Positions 21,419-29,874 of a DNA stretch of 64,000 nucleotides are shown here, one piece after another. The translations under genes were made by a program, and so were the position numbers. The DNA is from Stappia sp. MMSF_3263 (GTDB taxonomy: Bacteria > Pseudomonadota > Alphaproteobacteria > Rhizobiales > Stappiaceae): positions 124,001 to 188,000 of the forward strand of contig NZ_JASHIK010000007.1 in the NCBI RefSeq assembly GCF_030733745.1. The letters are read 5' to 3'. The notes under the pieces are model-generated. The model searched no databases. It saw nothing but the letters and a program-made list of their open reading frames with translations, and had not been told where the DNA came from. How positions within the stretch are numbered: position 1 is the stretch's first letter; each line of letters begins with the position of its first letter.

Positions 21419-22879
21419 ATGAACGCCTATTCCCAACTCCCGGATCTCTCGCCCGCGCTGCCGGAACTGTTTCTGGCCGGCGGTGCGCTGGCGCTGCTGA
21501 TGCTCGGCGTCTTCGGCGGGCGCAAGATCACGCCCTATGTGACGGCGCTGTCCGTGGCCCTTCTGGCGGTGGCGGCATTGCCGCTGCTGCTGCCCGCGCA
21601 GTTCGGCATCACTGAAGCCAGCAGCACCAGTTTCCACGGCGCCTTCATCCTCGACGGCTTCGCCCGTTACCTGAAGCTCCTGACGCTGCTGGGATCCGGT
21701 TTCGCCATCGCCATGTCGGTGGCCTATGCGCGCAACGAGAATTTCGAGCGGTTCGAGTACCCGGTGCTGATCGTGCTCGCCACGCTCGGCATGATGCTGA
21801 TGCTGTCTGCGAACGACCTGATCACGCTCTATCTCGGGCTCGAGCTGCAGTCGCTGGCGCTCTATGTCATCGCCGCCTTCAACCGCGACAGCGTGCGCTC
21901 GACGGAAGCCGGCCTGAAATATTTCGTCCTTGGTTCCGTTTCCTCCGGCATGCTGCTTTACGGCATGTCGCTGGTCTACGGCTTCACTGGCCAGACGGGC
22001 TTTGCCCCGATCGCGGCCGCGATCGCGCATGAGGGCGGCTCCTCGCTCGGCCTCGTCTTCGGTCTGGTGTTCATTCTGGCCGGTCTTGCCTTCAAGATTT
22101 CGGCGGTGCCGTTCCACATGTGGACGCCGGATGTCTATGAGGGCGCGCCGACGCCGGTGACGGCCTTCTTCGCCGCCGCCCCCAAGATCGCCGCCATGGG
22201 CCTTTTGACCCGCGTCGTGATCGAGGCGTTCGAGCCGGTGACCCACGACTGGCAGCAGATCATCGTCTTCGTCTCCATCGCCTCGATGGCGCTCGGCGCC
22301 TTCGCCGCGATCGGCCAGAAGAACATCAAGCGGCTGATGGCCTATTCCTCGATCGGTCACATGGGCTTTGCCCTGGTCGGCCTGGCCGCGGGTTCGAAGA
22401 CCGGCGTCGAGGGCGTGATGATCTACATGACCGCCTATCTGGCGATGACGCTGGGGGCTTTCGCCTGCATCCTGTCGATGCGCCGCAAGGACGGCATGGT
22501 GGAGGAGATTTCCGATCTCTCCGGCCTGTCGCGCACCAACCTGCCGATGGCGGTGCTGCTCGGCGTGATCCTGTTCTCGCTGGCCGGCATCCCGCCCTTC
22601 GTCGGCTTCTTCGCCAAGTTCTACGTGTTCCTGGCGGCGGTCGAGGCGGGACTTTATCCGCTGGCGGTGATCGGCGTGCTGGCCTCGGTGGTCGGTGCCT
22701 ACTATTACCTGCGGATCGTCAAGGTGATGTTCTTCGACGAGCCGGTCCGCGGCTTCCTGCCGATGCCGGTCGAGCTGAAGTTCACCCTTGGCCTGTCGGT
22801 GGCCTTCGTGGTTCTGTTCGTCGTGTTTGCCGGTTCCGTCGTGGAGATGGCGAGCGCGGCGGCGGGGACGTTGTTCTGA
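21419..22879 (+). CDS. nuoN: NADH-quinone oxidoreductase subunit N
   Basis: Antiporter-like membrane subunit (ND2 family) and last nuo gene, 486 residues. Features include [20 protein letters not shown] with the conserved Glu, [20 protein letters not shown], and [33 protein letters not shown] precedes the ATG. The birA reading frame begins across its stop codon, so the two are probably translated from one mRNA. Confidence 0.97.
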   Translation: MNAYSQLPDLSPALPELFLAGGALALLMLGVFGGRKITPYVTALSVALLAVAALPLLLPAQFGITEASSTSFHGAFILDGFARYLKLLTLLGSGFAIAMSVAYARNENFERFEYPVLIVLATLGMMLMLSANDLITLYLGLELQSLALYVIAAFNRDSVRSTEAGLKYFVLGSVSSGMLLYGMSLVYGFTGQTGFAPIAAAIAHEGGSSLGLVFGLVFILAGLAFKISAVPFHMWTPDVYEGAPTPVTAFFAAAPKIAAMGLLTRVVIEAFEPVTHDWQQIIVFVSIASMALGAFAAIGQKNIKRLMAYSSIGHMGFALVGLAAGSKTGVEGVMIYMTAYLAMTLGAFACILSMRRKDGMVEEISDLSGLSRTNLPMAVLLGVILFSLAGIPPFVGFFAKFYVFLAAVEAGLYPLAVIGVLASVVGAYYYLRIVKVMFFDEPVRGFLPMPVELKFTLGLSVAFVVLFVVFAGSVVEMASAAAGTLF

Positions 22880-22941
22880 GCACGTTTGTTTTCGACGGAC
22901 GTATTCGCGAGGTCGCGGGCGTCGCGGGATACCGCGTCGCC

Positions 22942-23697
22942 GTGCATGCGGAACTGGGCTCGACCAACAGCCATGCGCTGGCCGCGGCGGGCGAGGGCGA
23001 TCCGGGCAATCTGTGGATCGTCGCCGGGCGTCAGGTCGCCGGCCGGGGCCGCAGGGCGCGGGCCTGGGTGTCGGAGCCCGGCAATCTCTACACCTCGCTT
23101 CTGCTGATCGATCCGGGCAAGGGCGAGCGGGTCGGCCAACTGCCGCTGGTGGCGGCGCTGGCGCTTGCCGAGGCGGTCGATGCCATGACCGGCAGCTACG
23201 GGCTGGCGCGGCTGAAATGGCCGAACGACCTTCTGGTCGACGGAGCCAAGATTTCCGGCATCCTGCTTGAGGCAACGGTTCTGGCCGACGGGCGGCGTGC
23301 CGTCGTGTGCGGGTTCGGACTGAACCTTGCGCATCATCCGGACCTGCCGGGATACGCGGCCGCCGATCTTGCGGGGCTGGGCTTTTCCGTTGCGCCGGAA
23401 CGCGCGTTCCGGGCGCTTGCCGAAAGCGCTGCGAAACAGCTGGCGCGTTGGTCGAGCGAGCCGTTCGCGGAAATTCTGACGGACTGGCGCACGCGCGCCG
23501 TGGGGATCGGCGCGCCGATCCGCGTGCGGCTGGAAGACCGCGAGCTGACCGGCGTGTTCGCCGGGCTCGACAGCGAGGGGCGCCTTGTTCTGGACCAGGG
23601 AGAAGGCCGACACATGACGGTGTCGGCCGGAGATGTCTTTTTCGAACCGTCGGCGATATCCGGCGGCGCGGCCGGGAGCGCCGGTCAGGGAATGTGA
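22942..23697 (+). CDS. birA: Biotin--[acetyl-CoA-carboxylase] ligase
   Basis: Monofunctional biotin protein ligase: makes biotinyl-AMP and transfers biotin to carboxylase carrier lysines. The ATP/biotin loop reads GRQVAGRGRRARAW, followed by LKWPNDLLVDGAKISGILLE, both diagnostic. There is no N-terminal helix-turn-helix, so it is not a repressor. The coordinates use the first ATG/GTG/TTG-class start (GTG), but homologous N-terminal sequence (GYRVAVHAELGSTNSHAL) continues upstream of it in frame. A CTG at 22876, overlapping the nuoN stop as CTGA, would add 22 residues and may be the real start. Location after nuoN is usual in Rhizobiales. Confidence 0.9.
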   Translation: MHAELGSTNSHALAAAGEGDPGNLWIVAGRQVAGRGRRARAWVSEPGNLYTSLLLIDPGKGERVGQLPLVAALALAEAVDAMTGSYGLARLKWPNDLLVDGAKISGILLEATVLADGRRAVVCGFGLNLAHHPDLPGYAAADLAGLGFSVAPERAFRALAESAAKQLARWSSEPFAEILTDWRTRAVGIGAPIRVRLEDRELTGVFAGLDSEGRLVLDQGEGRHMTVSAGDVFFEPSAISGGAAGSAGQGM

Positions 23698-23871
23698 GGC
23701 GGGGCAGGGCCGGGCAAGACACCGGTCCTGAATGTCCCCGCACAGGCATTTGTAAAGCAAAGCGGTGGCCCGTCCCCTGGACGCATGGCTGCCTGATGGC
23801 ACATGGGAGATCGTTGCCGCAGCCGACCCAGCAAGGGCGTGCCGCCGTGCGGTCCAGACAGGAGTTTCATA

Positions 23872-25539
23872 ATGGCGGGCAAAGAAGAGCTCGTATTCGT
23901 CGCGCTTGGCGGCCTTGGCGAGATCGGCATGAACATGGCGCTTTACGGCTACGGGCCGGCGCGTGACCGGCGCTGGCTGATGGTCGATTGCGGCGTGACA
24001 TTCGCCGGGCCGGAACTTCCGGGCGTCGACATTGTCGTTCCCGATACGCGCTTCATCGAGGAGAATCTCGACCGGCTCGACGGCATCGTCATCACCCATG
24101 CGCACGAGGACCACTACGGCGCGATCGTGCATCTGTGGCCGAAGTTGAAGGCGCCGCTCTACATGACGGCGTTCACCGCCGGCCTGCTGGAAGCCAAGGC
24201 CTCGAGCGAGCCGGGGGTCGGCAAGATCCCGGTCACGGTGGTGGAGCAGGGCGGCCGCATCAACGCCGGTCCCTTCGAGGTCGAATTCGTGGCGATGTCG
24301 CACTCGATCCCCGAACCCTGTGCCCTGGCGATCCGCACGCCGGCGGGCACCGTCGTCCATTCGGGCGACTGGAAGATCGACCCGACGCCCGGCGTCGGCA
24401 AGCCGATTGATACCGAGCGCCTGGCCGAGATCGGCCGGGAAGGCGTGCAGGCGCTGATCTGCGACAGCACCAACGCGGTGCGCGACGGCGTCAGCCCGAG
24501 CGAGATGGACGTGGCGGCCGACCTCACCAAGGTGATCCGAAAGGCCAAGCGCCGCGTCGCGGTGACGACCTTCGCCTCGAACGTGGCGCGGATCCGCTCC
24601 ATCGCGCTTGCCGCGAAGGCGGCGGATCGCGATGTGGTCGTGATGGGCCGCTCCATGCACAGGGCCATCGAGGTGTCCCGGGAACTGGGCTATCTCGACG
24701 ATCTGCCGGCTTTCCTGTCCGAGGATGCCTACGGCTACCTGCCGCCCGAGCGCGTGGTGCTGCTGCTGACCGGCAGCCAGGGCGAGGAGCGCGCGGCGCT
24801 GGCGCGCATCGCGTCGGGCGACCATCGCAACGTGGCCCTGTCGAAGGGCGACCTGGTCATCTTCTCGTCCCGCACCATTCCCGGCAACGAGAAGGCCGTG
24901 GGTGCCATCCTCAACAAGCTGGCCGAGGCCGAGGTCGAGATCGTCACGGACCGGGATGCGCTGGTGCATGTCTCCGGCCACCCGCGCCGGGGCGAGCTGA
25001 CGCAGCTCTACGACCTTCTGAAGCCGCAGGGGCTGATCCCCGCGCATGGCGAGGCGGTGCACCTGAAGGCGCACCGTGACCTGGCCCTGCAATACGGCAT
25101 CAAGAACACGCTGATCGCCCGCAATGGCGACGTCGTCCGGCTGGCGCCGGGCAAGCTTGCGGTCATCGACGACCTGCCGACCGGCATCGCCGTCAAGGAC
25201 GGGCTGATCTTCGGCGACCCGGAAGAGACGGGCGTTCATGAGCGCCGCAAGCTCTCCTTCGCCGGGGCGATCGTCGTTTCCGTGGTCATCGACGCCAAGG
25301 GCACCGTGATCGGCGAGCCCCTGGCGGCTCTGTTCGGGCTTCCGGATGTGGACGAGAACGGCGACGATCTGGAAGATATCGTCATCGACGAAGTCGTGGC
25401 GGCGCTGGACAGCATCCCGAAGAACCGGCGCAAGGATGCCGATCTGGTGGCGGAGGCCGCGCGCCGCGCGGCCCGCGCCGCCATTCGCGACTGCTGGGGC
25501 AAGAAGCCCCTGACCGAAGCGCTTGTCGTGCGCGTGTGA
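23872..25539 (+). CDS. rnj: Ribonuclease J
   Basis: Metallo-beta-lactamase/beta-CASP ribonuclease with 5'-3' exonuclease and endonuclease activity in RNA maturation and decay. The zinc-binding motif THAHEDHYGAI (H-x-H-x-D-H) is near residue 77. Other signatures are MSHSIPEPCALAIRT, GDWKIDPTP, DSTNAVRDG and VSGHPRRGELTQLYDLLKP. Length is 555 residues, normal for the family. CAGGAG lies about seven bases before the ATG. The open frame further upstream (from 23803) is not RNase J-like. It follows birA by 174 bases and forms part of the usual nuo-birA-rnj-mce neighbourhood. Confidence 0.96.
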   Translation: MAGKEELVFVALGGLGEIGMNMALYGYGPARDRRWLMVDCGVTFAGPELPGVDIVVPDTRFIEENLDRLDGIVITHAHEDHYGAIVHLWPKLKAPLYMTAFTAGLLEAKASSEPGVGKIPVTVVEQGGRINAGPFEVEFVAMSHSIPEPCALAIRTPAGTVVHSGDWKIDPTPGVGKPIDTERLAEIGREGVQALICDSTNAVRDGVSPSEMDVAADLTKVIRKAKRRVAVTTFASNVARIRSIALAAKAADRDVVVMGRSMHRAIEVSRELGYLDDLPAFLSEDAYGYLPPERVVLLLTGSQGEERAALARIASGDHRNVALSKGDLVIFSSRTIPGNEKAVGAILNKLAEAEVEIVTDRDALVHVSGHPRRGELTQLYDLLKPQGLIPAHGEAVHLKAHRDLALQYGIKNTLIARNGDVVRLAPGKLAVIDDLPTGIAVKDGLIFGDPEETGVHERRKLSFAGAIVVSVVIDAKGTVIGEPLAALFGLPDVDENGDDLEDIVIDEVVAALDSIPKNRRKDADLVAEAARRAARAAIRDCWGKKPLTEALVVRV

Positions 25540-25545
25540 CCATTT

Positions 25546-25591
25546 GCCGGGTGGTGCGATTGTCCGCGAACGGGCAATCGTGCGACCCGGC
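25546..25591. repeat. Long imperfect hairpin just after rnj
   Basis: GCCGGGT at 25546 pairs with ACCCGGC ending at 25591. Between them TGCGATTG pairs with CAATCG plus G-U wobbles and TCCG with CGGG, giving a stem of about 20 base pairs around a CGAA-type loop. It begins six bases after the rnj stop. No T-run follows, so it is not a standard terminator. It may stabilise or mark the 3' end of the rnj transcript. Confidence 0.6.
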
Positions 25592-25662
25592 GGTCAAAAT
25601 CGGCGATCGACCGGCCCCGCTGCCCGGAGCCGCGCCGCAAGGCCTGTTGAGGAGGAAGTGAG

Positions 25663-26067
25663 ATGATCGGACGCCTGAACCATGTCGCCATCGCCGTGCC
25701 GGATCTCGAGGCGGCGACGGCGATGTACCGGGATACGCTTGGAGCGAAGGTGTCGCAGCCCCAGCCCGAGCCCGATCACGGCGTGACGGTGGTGTTCATC
25801 GAACTGCCCAACACGAAGATCGAACTGCTCGAGGCGCTTGGCGAGAACTCGCCGATCAACGCCTTCCTGGAACGCAACCCCTCCGGCGGCATTCATCATG
25901 TCTGCTACGAGGTGGAGGATATCCTGGCGGCCAGGGACAGGCTGACGGACAAGGGCGCGCGGGTGCTGGGCAGCGGCGAGCCGAAGATCGGCGCGCATGG
26001 CAAGCCGGTGCTCTTCCTGCACCCCAAGGATTTCAACGGAACGCTGGTCGAGCTCGAGCAGGTCTGA
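25663..26067 (+). CDS. mce: Methylmalonyl-CoA epimerase
   Basis: Vicinal-oxygen-chelate (glyoxalase-fold) enzyme that interconverts (R)- and (S)-methylmalonyl-CoA in propionyl-CoA metabolism. The 134 residues contain the metal-ligand His in LNHVAIAVPD near residue 6, a second in GIHHVCYEVED near 75, and the terminal FLHPKDFNGTLVELEQ with the glutamate ligand. Length and motifs match the family. GAGGAGG stands about six bases before the ATG. It follows rnj as in other Rhizobiales. Confidence 0.95.
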   Translation: MIGRLNHVAIAVPDLEAATAMYRDTLGAKVSQPQPEPDHGVTVVFIELPNTKIELLEALGENSPINAFLERNPSGGIHHVCYEVEDILAARDRLTDKGARVLGSGEPKIGAHGKPVLFLHPKDFNGTLVELEQV

Positions 26068-26101
26068 CTGGGCACCGTTCCAAGAGAAGAGAGTGAACCC
26101 G

Positions 26102-26371
26102 GTGTCGTTCGTATCCGCGCTGGCAATCTATTTCATCATCTGGTGGATCGTGCTCTTCGCCATCCTGCCGATCGGGGTCGTGACGCAGGAAGAGGCCGGC
26201 GAGGTGACGCCGGGCACCGAGTCGAGCGCGCCGGGCCGTCCGCAGCTGCTGAAGAAGGCCCTGCTGACGACGCTCGTCGCCGGCGTGCTGTTCGCGGGCA
26301 TCTACTGGCTGCGGGTGCATTCCGGCCTGACGCTCGACGATTTGCCGTTCAAGCCTCCGAGCAGCCGTTGA
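26102..26371 (+). CDS. DUF1467 family membrane protein
   Basis: Small protein of 89 residues with two membrane helices, about residues 3-25 (SALAIYFIIWWIVLFAILPI) and 53-70 (LTTLVAGVLFAGIYWL). The tryptophan-rich first helix followed by GVVTQEEAGEVTPGTESSAP is the DUF1467 pattern. Function is unknown. I chose the GTG at 26102, because it gives the family N-terminus (MSFVSALAIYF) and is well spaced from GAAGAGAG. A GTG at 26093 is the alternative. It follows mce, its regular partner in alphaproteobacteria. Confidence 0.88.
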   Translation: MSFVSALAIYFIIWWIVLFAILPIGVVTQEEAGEVTPGTESSAPGRPQLLKKALLTTLVAGVLFAGIYWLRVHSGLTLDDLPFKPPSSR

Positions 26372-26446
26372 ACGGGCCGCCGTCCAAGGTGCGTGTAAAA
26401 ATGGGGCGCGTCGAAGGGCGGTTCGGGCATCCGTCGACGGCGAGCG

Positions 26447-26710
26447 TCAAAGCGGGTTCGGTGCCGGCAGCCTTTGGTCTTTGCCCGACGTGGTCGCTGC
26501 AAGTTCCTTCTCGCAGTCGGTGACGAGCATCGCCTTCTGCTGCCGCGTGAGCAGCGACAGGTCGCCCGTGCCGAAGCGGTAGCGGGCAAGCCGCACGGCC
26601 AGCGGCATCAGGTCGTGGCGCTTCAGTTTCATCAGCAACTGGTCGAAACGCCAGTCGACGGACCAGCCGCTGTCCGACGGGCCCTTGTCATGGGGATCAC
26701 CAAGCAACAT
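26447..26710 (-). CDS. Hypothetical 87-residue protein
   Basis: Small minus-strand gene, convergent with the DUF1467 gene. I do not recognise the family. A GGAGG ribosome site stands about eight bases before the ATG, which is strong support for translation. The protein is hydrophilic and basic/amphipathic (DWRFDQLLMKLKRHDLMPLA, then RYRFGTGDLSLLTRQQKAML), without a signal peptide or membrane segment. It ends in a charged, probably flexible tail. The open frame continues upstream to 27070, but that part is Arg/Pro-rich noise lacking a ribosome site. It is probably a short soluble regulator or structural protein; this is a guess. Confidence 0.6.
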   Translation of the reverse strand: MLLGDPHDKGPSDSGWSVDWRFDQLLMKLKRHDLMPLAVRLARYRFGTGDLSLLTRQQKAMLVTDCEKELAATTSGKDQRLPAPNPL

Positions 26711-27086
26711 CGATAAGTCCTCCGGCCTTCGGCCGTCATCGTCCCTTGCGACAGGTTGAACCTTGAGCGATAGCCGGAGACTGTGCGGGGAATGTCCGCA
26801 GGCTCGGGCGCGCGACGGGTTGAGGACGGAACGCCTTGCACCGTATCGTGTCGACAAGTGTGCCGACGACGGCGTGATTATTCCGTTATGCTGCCGCTTG
26901 CGCGGCAACGGATGCCTGCGGTGCTTGTCCGGCTTGTCAGGCGCGCCGGACACCGCTAAGGAACCGGGATGACGATCACAGCGGCGCGTCCGGCCCGGAC
27001 GGGTGGCGCCGGCGACATTCGACGGGATCCGCACGCCTGAGGAAACGGCAGGCGTGCCGGGATACGGCAAAGGGAAGAGGCGCGCG
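26711..27086. other. Divergent intergenic region with two hairpins
   Basis: 376 bases between the minus-strand 87-residue ORF and the PIMT-like gene. Two inverted repeats are visible: TGCCGC-TTGC-GCGGCA near 26890, and GTCCGGC...GCCGGAC at 26927-26951. A short AT-richer patch (GATTATTCCGTTATGC near 26875) may hold a promoter. No -35/-10 pair is convincing and I find no further ORF. Confidence 0.4.
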
Positions 27087-27749
27087 ATGGGCGATTACGA
27101 GCAGGTTCGCACCCACATGGTGGACAACCAGCTGCGAACCAACGACGTTACCGACCTGCGGGTTCTCGACGCGATGGAGGCGGTTCCGCGCGAGCGCTTC
27201 GTGCCGGCCTCCAGGCGCTGCGTCGCCTATAGCGACCAGGACATCGCGCTGACCTCCGGCTCGAGCCCGCGCTATCTGATGAAGCCGCATATCTTTGCCA
27301 AGCTGGTGCAGCTCGCGGCGGTTCGCCCCGGCGAAGTCGCTCTTTGCGTCGGCTGCGGCACCGGGTATGGCGTCGCCGTGCTGGCGCAGCTCGCCGGCTC
27401 GGTCGTGGGGATCGACAATGACCCGGAAACGGTTGCCGCGGCGTCGGAGCTGCTCGTCGACCTTGGGATCGAGAACGCCGCGGTGATCGATGGCGATCTG
27501 GTCACCGGCGGGGCCTCCGAAGGGCCTTATGACGTGATCCTGATCGACGGGGCGGTCGAGCGCCTGCCCGATGCGCTGACGGCGCAGCTCAAGGACGGGG
27601 GACGTCTGGTGGTCATTCGCGGTCGCGGCGGCTCGGGAACCGCCGAGCTGCATGTCCGCTCCGGCGACGCCGTCTCGGGGCGGTTCGCGTTCAACGCGGC
27701 GGCGCAGGTGCTGCCGGGCTTCGAGCAGCCCAGGGAATTCGTCTTCTGA
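27087..27749 (+). CDS. PIMT-like SAM-dependent methyltransferase upstream of tolC
   Basis: 220-residue protein of the protein-L-isoaspartate methyltransferase superfamily. It shares the N-terminal layout (VRTHMVDNQLRTNDVTDLRV, then AVPRERFVP) and a SAM-binding LCVGCGTGYGVAVLAQLAG near residue 88. It lacks the canonical substrate loop G-Q-T-I-S-Q-P; the equivalent position reads LTSGSSPRYLMKPHIFAK. It is therefore probably not a redundant copy of pcm at 2761, and its substrate is unknown. GGGAAGAGG precedes the ATG. In Rhizobiales this gene commonly precedes tolC, which suggests but does not prove a functional link. Confidence 0.88.
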   Translation: MGDYEQVRTHMVDNQLRTNDVTDLRVLDAMEAVPRERFVPASRRCVAYSDQDIALTSGSSPRYLMKPHIFAKLVQLAAVRPGEVALCVGCGTGYGVAVLAQLAGSVVGIDNDPETVAAASELLVDLGIENAAVIDGDLVTGGASEGPYDVILIDGAVERLPDALTAQLKDGGRLVVIRGRGGSGTAELHVRSGDAVSGRFAFNAAAQVLPGFEQPREFVF

Positions 27750-27775
27750 CGAGGTGACAACCGAGGATTTCAAGG

Positions 27776-27810
27776 AAGCCGCCGCGCGGGTCAGCGCTGG
27801 CGGCTTTTTT
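27776..27810 (+). terminator. Rho-independent terminator after the PIMT-like gene
   Basis: AAGCCGCC at 27776 pairs with GGCGGCTT at 27799, followed by a run of six T. It ends the PIMT-like transcript 27 bases after its stop codon, so tolC needs its own promoter. Confidence 0.8.
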
Positions 27811-28228
27811 CATGTCTCGCCCGGGATGCACAGGGGTGTTGCCGAGAGGTCGCAGCGGTGCGCGAATGCATCGCCGCACCGCTTTCAAAGGTTGTCACCC
27901 GACCGGACCGAGATAACAGTATCGGCGCGTCGCCCTGCCTGCATGACGGGCTGGAGGGTTGCCGCGCAAATTTGCCACTCCCGCAAGGAGCCGACCGGCG
28001 CAAGAGGCCGAAAGATCGGCGCGGGCGGGGAGGGAACCCGGCAGGTTGCCAGTGCGGCTGGTCGGGCGGAAGGATCGAAAAGCGGTGGACGCCAGAGGGC
28101 GGACCGACAAGCCGTGGATCCGGTACGGACAGGAAATCGGGTCGCAGGGACCCGCGTCAAAGTGATGACGGCGAGTGCGCGTGATCGCGCGCGCCGCTGA
28201 ATTCCGGAGTTGTACAGGGGTGTTCAAG
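27811..28228 (+). promoter_or_regulatory. Long 5' region of tolC with candidate promoter
   Basis: About 420 bases without a credible gene. A candidate promoter is TTGTCA at 27892-27897 and TAACAG at 27914-27919 (16-base spacing), next to the AT-richer GAGATAACAGTATCGG. If used, the tolC leader would be about 300 nt. The leader is purine- and G-rich, with overlapping small frames that I judge to be noise. Confidence 0.4.
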
Positions 28229-29602
28229 GTGAATCGGACGGGTTCTTGGCTCATTGCAGCCGCCATTTCCGTGGCGGCGGCGGGCGTGCCCGCGACGGCG
28301 CGTTCTCAATCGATCGGCGAGGCACTTGGCCAGGCCTATTCGGCAAACCCGACGTTGAACGCGGCGCGTGCGGCGCTGCGTTCCGTCAACGAATCGGTGC
28401 CGCAGGCGCTTTCCGGCTGGCGGCCCCAGATCTTCGGCCGTTTCGACGTCGGCTCCCAATACTCGAAATCCGACCCGGGCCGTGCCCGCTACGGCAACAC
28501 GGCCTCGGTCGGCCTGTCTCTGTCGCAGGCCCTGTTTCGCGGCTTCCGCACGGTGAACTCCGTGCGCCAGGCCGAGGCCGTGGTGCGCGCCGAGCGCGAA
28601 AGCCTCCGCGCTACGGAACAGTCGGTGCTGCTTCAGGCGGCAACGGCCTATATGGACGTGATCAGCAACACGGCGATCGTTTCGCTGCGGCGCAGCAGCC
28701 TGACCTTCCTGGCCGAGCAGGTTCGCGCCGCCGATGACCGTTTCGAAGTGGGCGAGGGCACCCGCACGGACGTGTCGCAGGCCCGTGCCCGCTTCTCCGA
28801 GGCACAGTCGGAACTCAACCTGGCGCTGGCCAACGTCAACAGCAGCCGCGCCATCTACCGCCAGATCATCGGCTCCGACCCGAAGTCGCTGTCCGCGCGC
28901 ACGACCGTCTACCGCCAGTTGCCCAGGAACCTGGACTTGGCGCTCAAGGCCGGTGCCAGCAACCATCCCTCGATCCTTTCCGCCCAGCATCTTGTCGATG
29001 CGGGCACGTTCGGCGTGAAGACGGTCGAGGGCGAGTTGCTGCCGACCGTGACGCTGGAAGCCGACATGCAGCGCCAGTGGAGCCCGCCGAGCTCACCGGG
29101 TGCGGACACGGTCGACAGCGCCAGCATTTTCGGCCGGGTCTCGATTCCCCTCTATCAGGGCGGAGCGGTCTCGTCCCGCGTGCGCCAGGCCAAGGAAGAC
29201 CTCGGCCAGACCCGTATCCAGCTCGATGTCGCACGCGACCAGATCCGCGCGTCGGTCGTCTCCGCCTGGGGGCAGTACCAGGCCGCGGAAGCCTCGATCC
29301 AGGCGGCCCAGGATGCCGTGTCGGCCAACCAGCTGGCGCTTGAGGGCGTGATCGAGGAGCAGCGTGTCGGCCAGCGCACGACGCTGGACGTGCTGAACGC
29401 CCAGTTCGAACTGGTCAACAGCCGGGTCAGCCTGATCAGCGCGCAGCGCAATCGCACGGTGGCGGCCTACTCGTTGATGTCGGCGGTGGGGGGACTCACG
29501 GCGGACCGCATCGGTCTGGGCGTCGCCCTCCACGACGAGAAGGCGCACTACAAGAAGGTCCGCAACAGCTGGTACGGCATTCGCACGCCCGACGGCCGTT
29601 GA
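28229..29602 (+). CDS. tolC: TolC-family outer membrane efflux protein
   Basis: Outer-membrane channel for type I secretion and multidrug efflux pumps. With the GTG at 28229 the protein begins MNRTGSWLIAAAISVAAAGV and has a signal peptide cleaved near ATARS. AGGGG lies nine bases upstream, which decides this start over the GTG at 28220. The mature part has the two TolC repeats: IGEALGQAYSANPTLNAARA opens the first, and LGQTRIQLDVARDQIRASVV lies in the second. NALR-like DVLNAQFELVNSRVSL helices follow. Length, 457 residues, is typical. A hairpin terminator follows. Confidence 0.95.
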   Translation: MNRTGSWLIAAAISVAAAGVPATARSQSIGEALGQAYSANPTLNAARAALRSVNESVPQALSGWRPQIFGRFDVGSQYSKSDPGRARYGNTASVGLSLSQALFRGFRTVNSVRQAEAVVRAERESLRATEQSVLLQAATAYMDVISNTAIVSLRRSSLTFLAEQVRAADDRFEVGEGTRTDVSQARARFSEAQSELNLALANVNSSRAIYRQIIGSDPKSLSARTTVYRQLPRNLDLALKAGASNHPSILSAQHLVDAGTFGVKTVEGELLPTVTLEADMQRQWSPPSSPGADTVDSASIFGRVSIPLYQGGAVSSRVRQAKEDLGQTRIQLDVARDQIRASVVSAWGQYQAAEASIQAAQDAVSANQLALEGVIEEQRVGQRTTLDVLNAQFELVNSRVSLISAQRNRTVAAYSLMSAVGGLTADRIGLGVALHDEKAHYKKVRNSWYGIRTPDGR

Positions 29603-29643
29603 CGCGGAGCTGGTTGCGGCAGCCGCCGGCAGCCTGCACGGGT

Positions 29644-29669
29644 CCCGATGGTTCCTGCCATCGGGTTTC
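29644..29669 (+). terminator. Hairpin terminator after tolC
   Basis: CCCGATGG and CCATCGGG form a perfect 8-bp stem around TTCCTG, followed by TTTCA. The short T-run makes it a moderate candidate, located about 40 bases beyond the tolC stop. Confidence 0.55.
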
Positions 29670-29760
29670 ACGTGCAAAAGCGGCCGAATCGGGGAATTGT
29701 TGCACTTGACAAGGCCGCCGGGCCGGTTCGTGACGTTGTCATGCTTTTCCCCCGGCGGAT

Positions 29761-29789
29761 TAACGCGTTATATTCTGCAGGATCGAGTC
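29761..29789 (+). promoter_or_regulatory. Candidate popZ promoter with palindrome and GANTC site
   Basis: The perfect palindrome TAACGCGTTA at 29761-29770 overlaps TATATT at 29769-29774, a good -10 match. A GAGTC (GANTC) CcrM methylation site lies 11 bases downstream at 29785. No good -35 is spaced for that -10. GANTC sites near promoters mark CcrM/GcrA control in alphaproteobacteria; one site alone is weak evidence. Confidence 0.4.
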
Positions 29790-29874
29790 GGCATGCCCAT
29801 CGGTGCATCCGACCGGATGCCAGGGCCCTCTAGCAGGACGGTCGGGCGCAGAGTTGTCGAGTGCGGGGATCGGT

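Noticed and set aside
20432-23749. Minus-strand open frame of 1105 codons across nuoM-birA
   Set aside because: Antisense shadow of nuoM, nuoN and birA with low-complexity Arg/His/Gln sequence.
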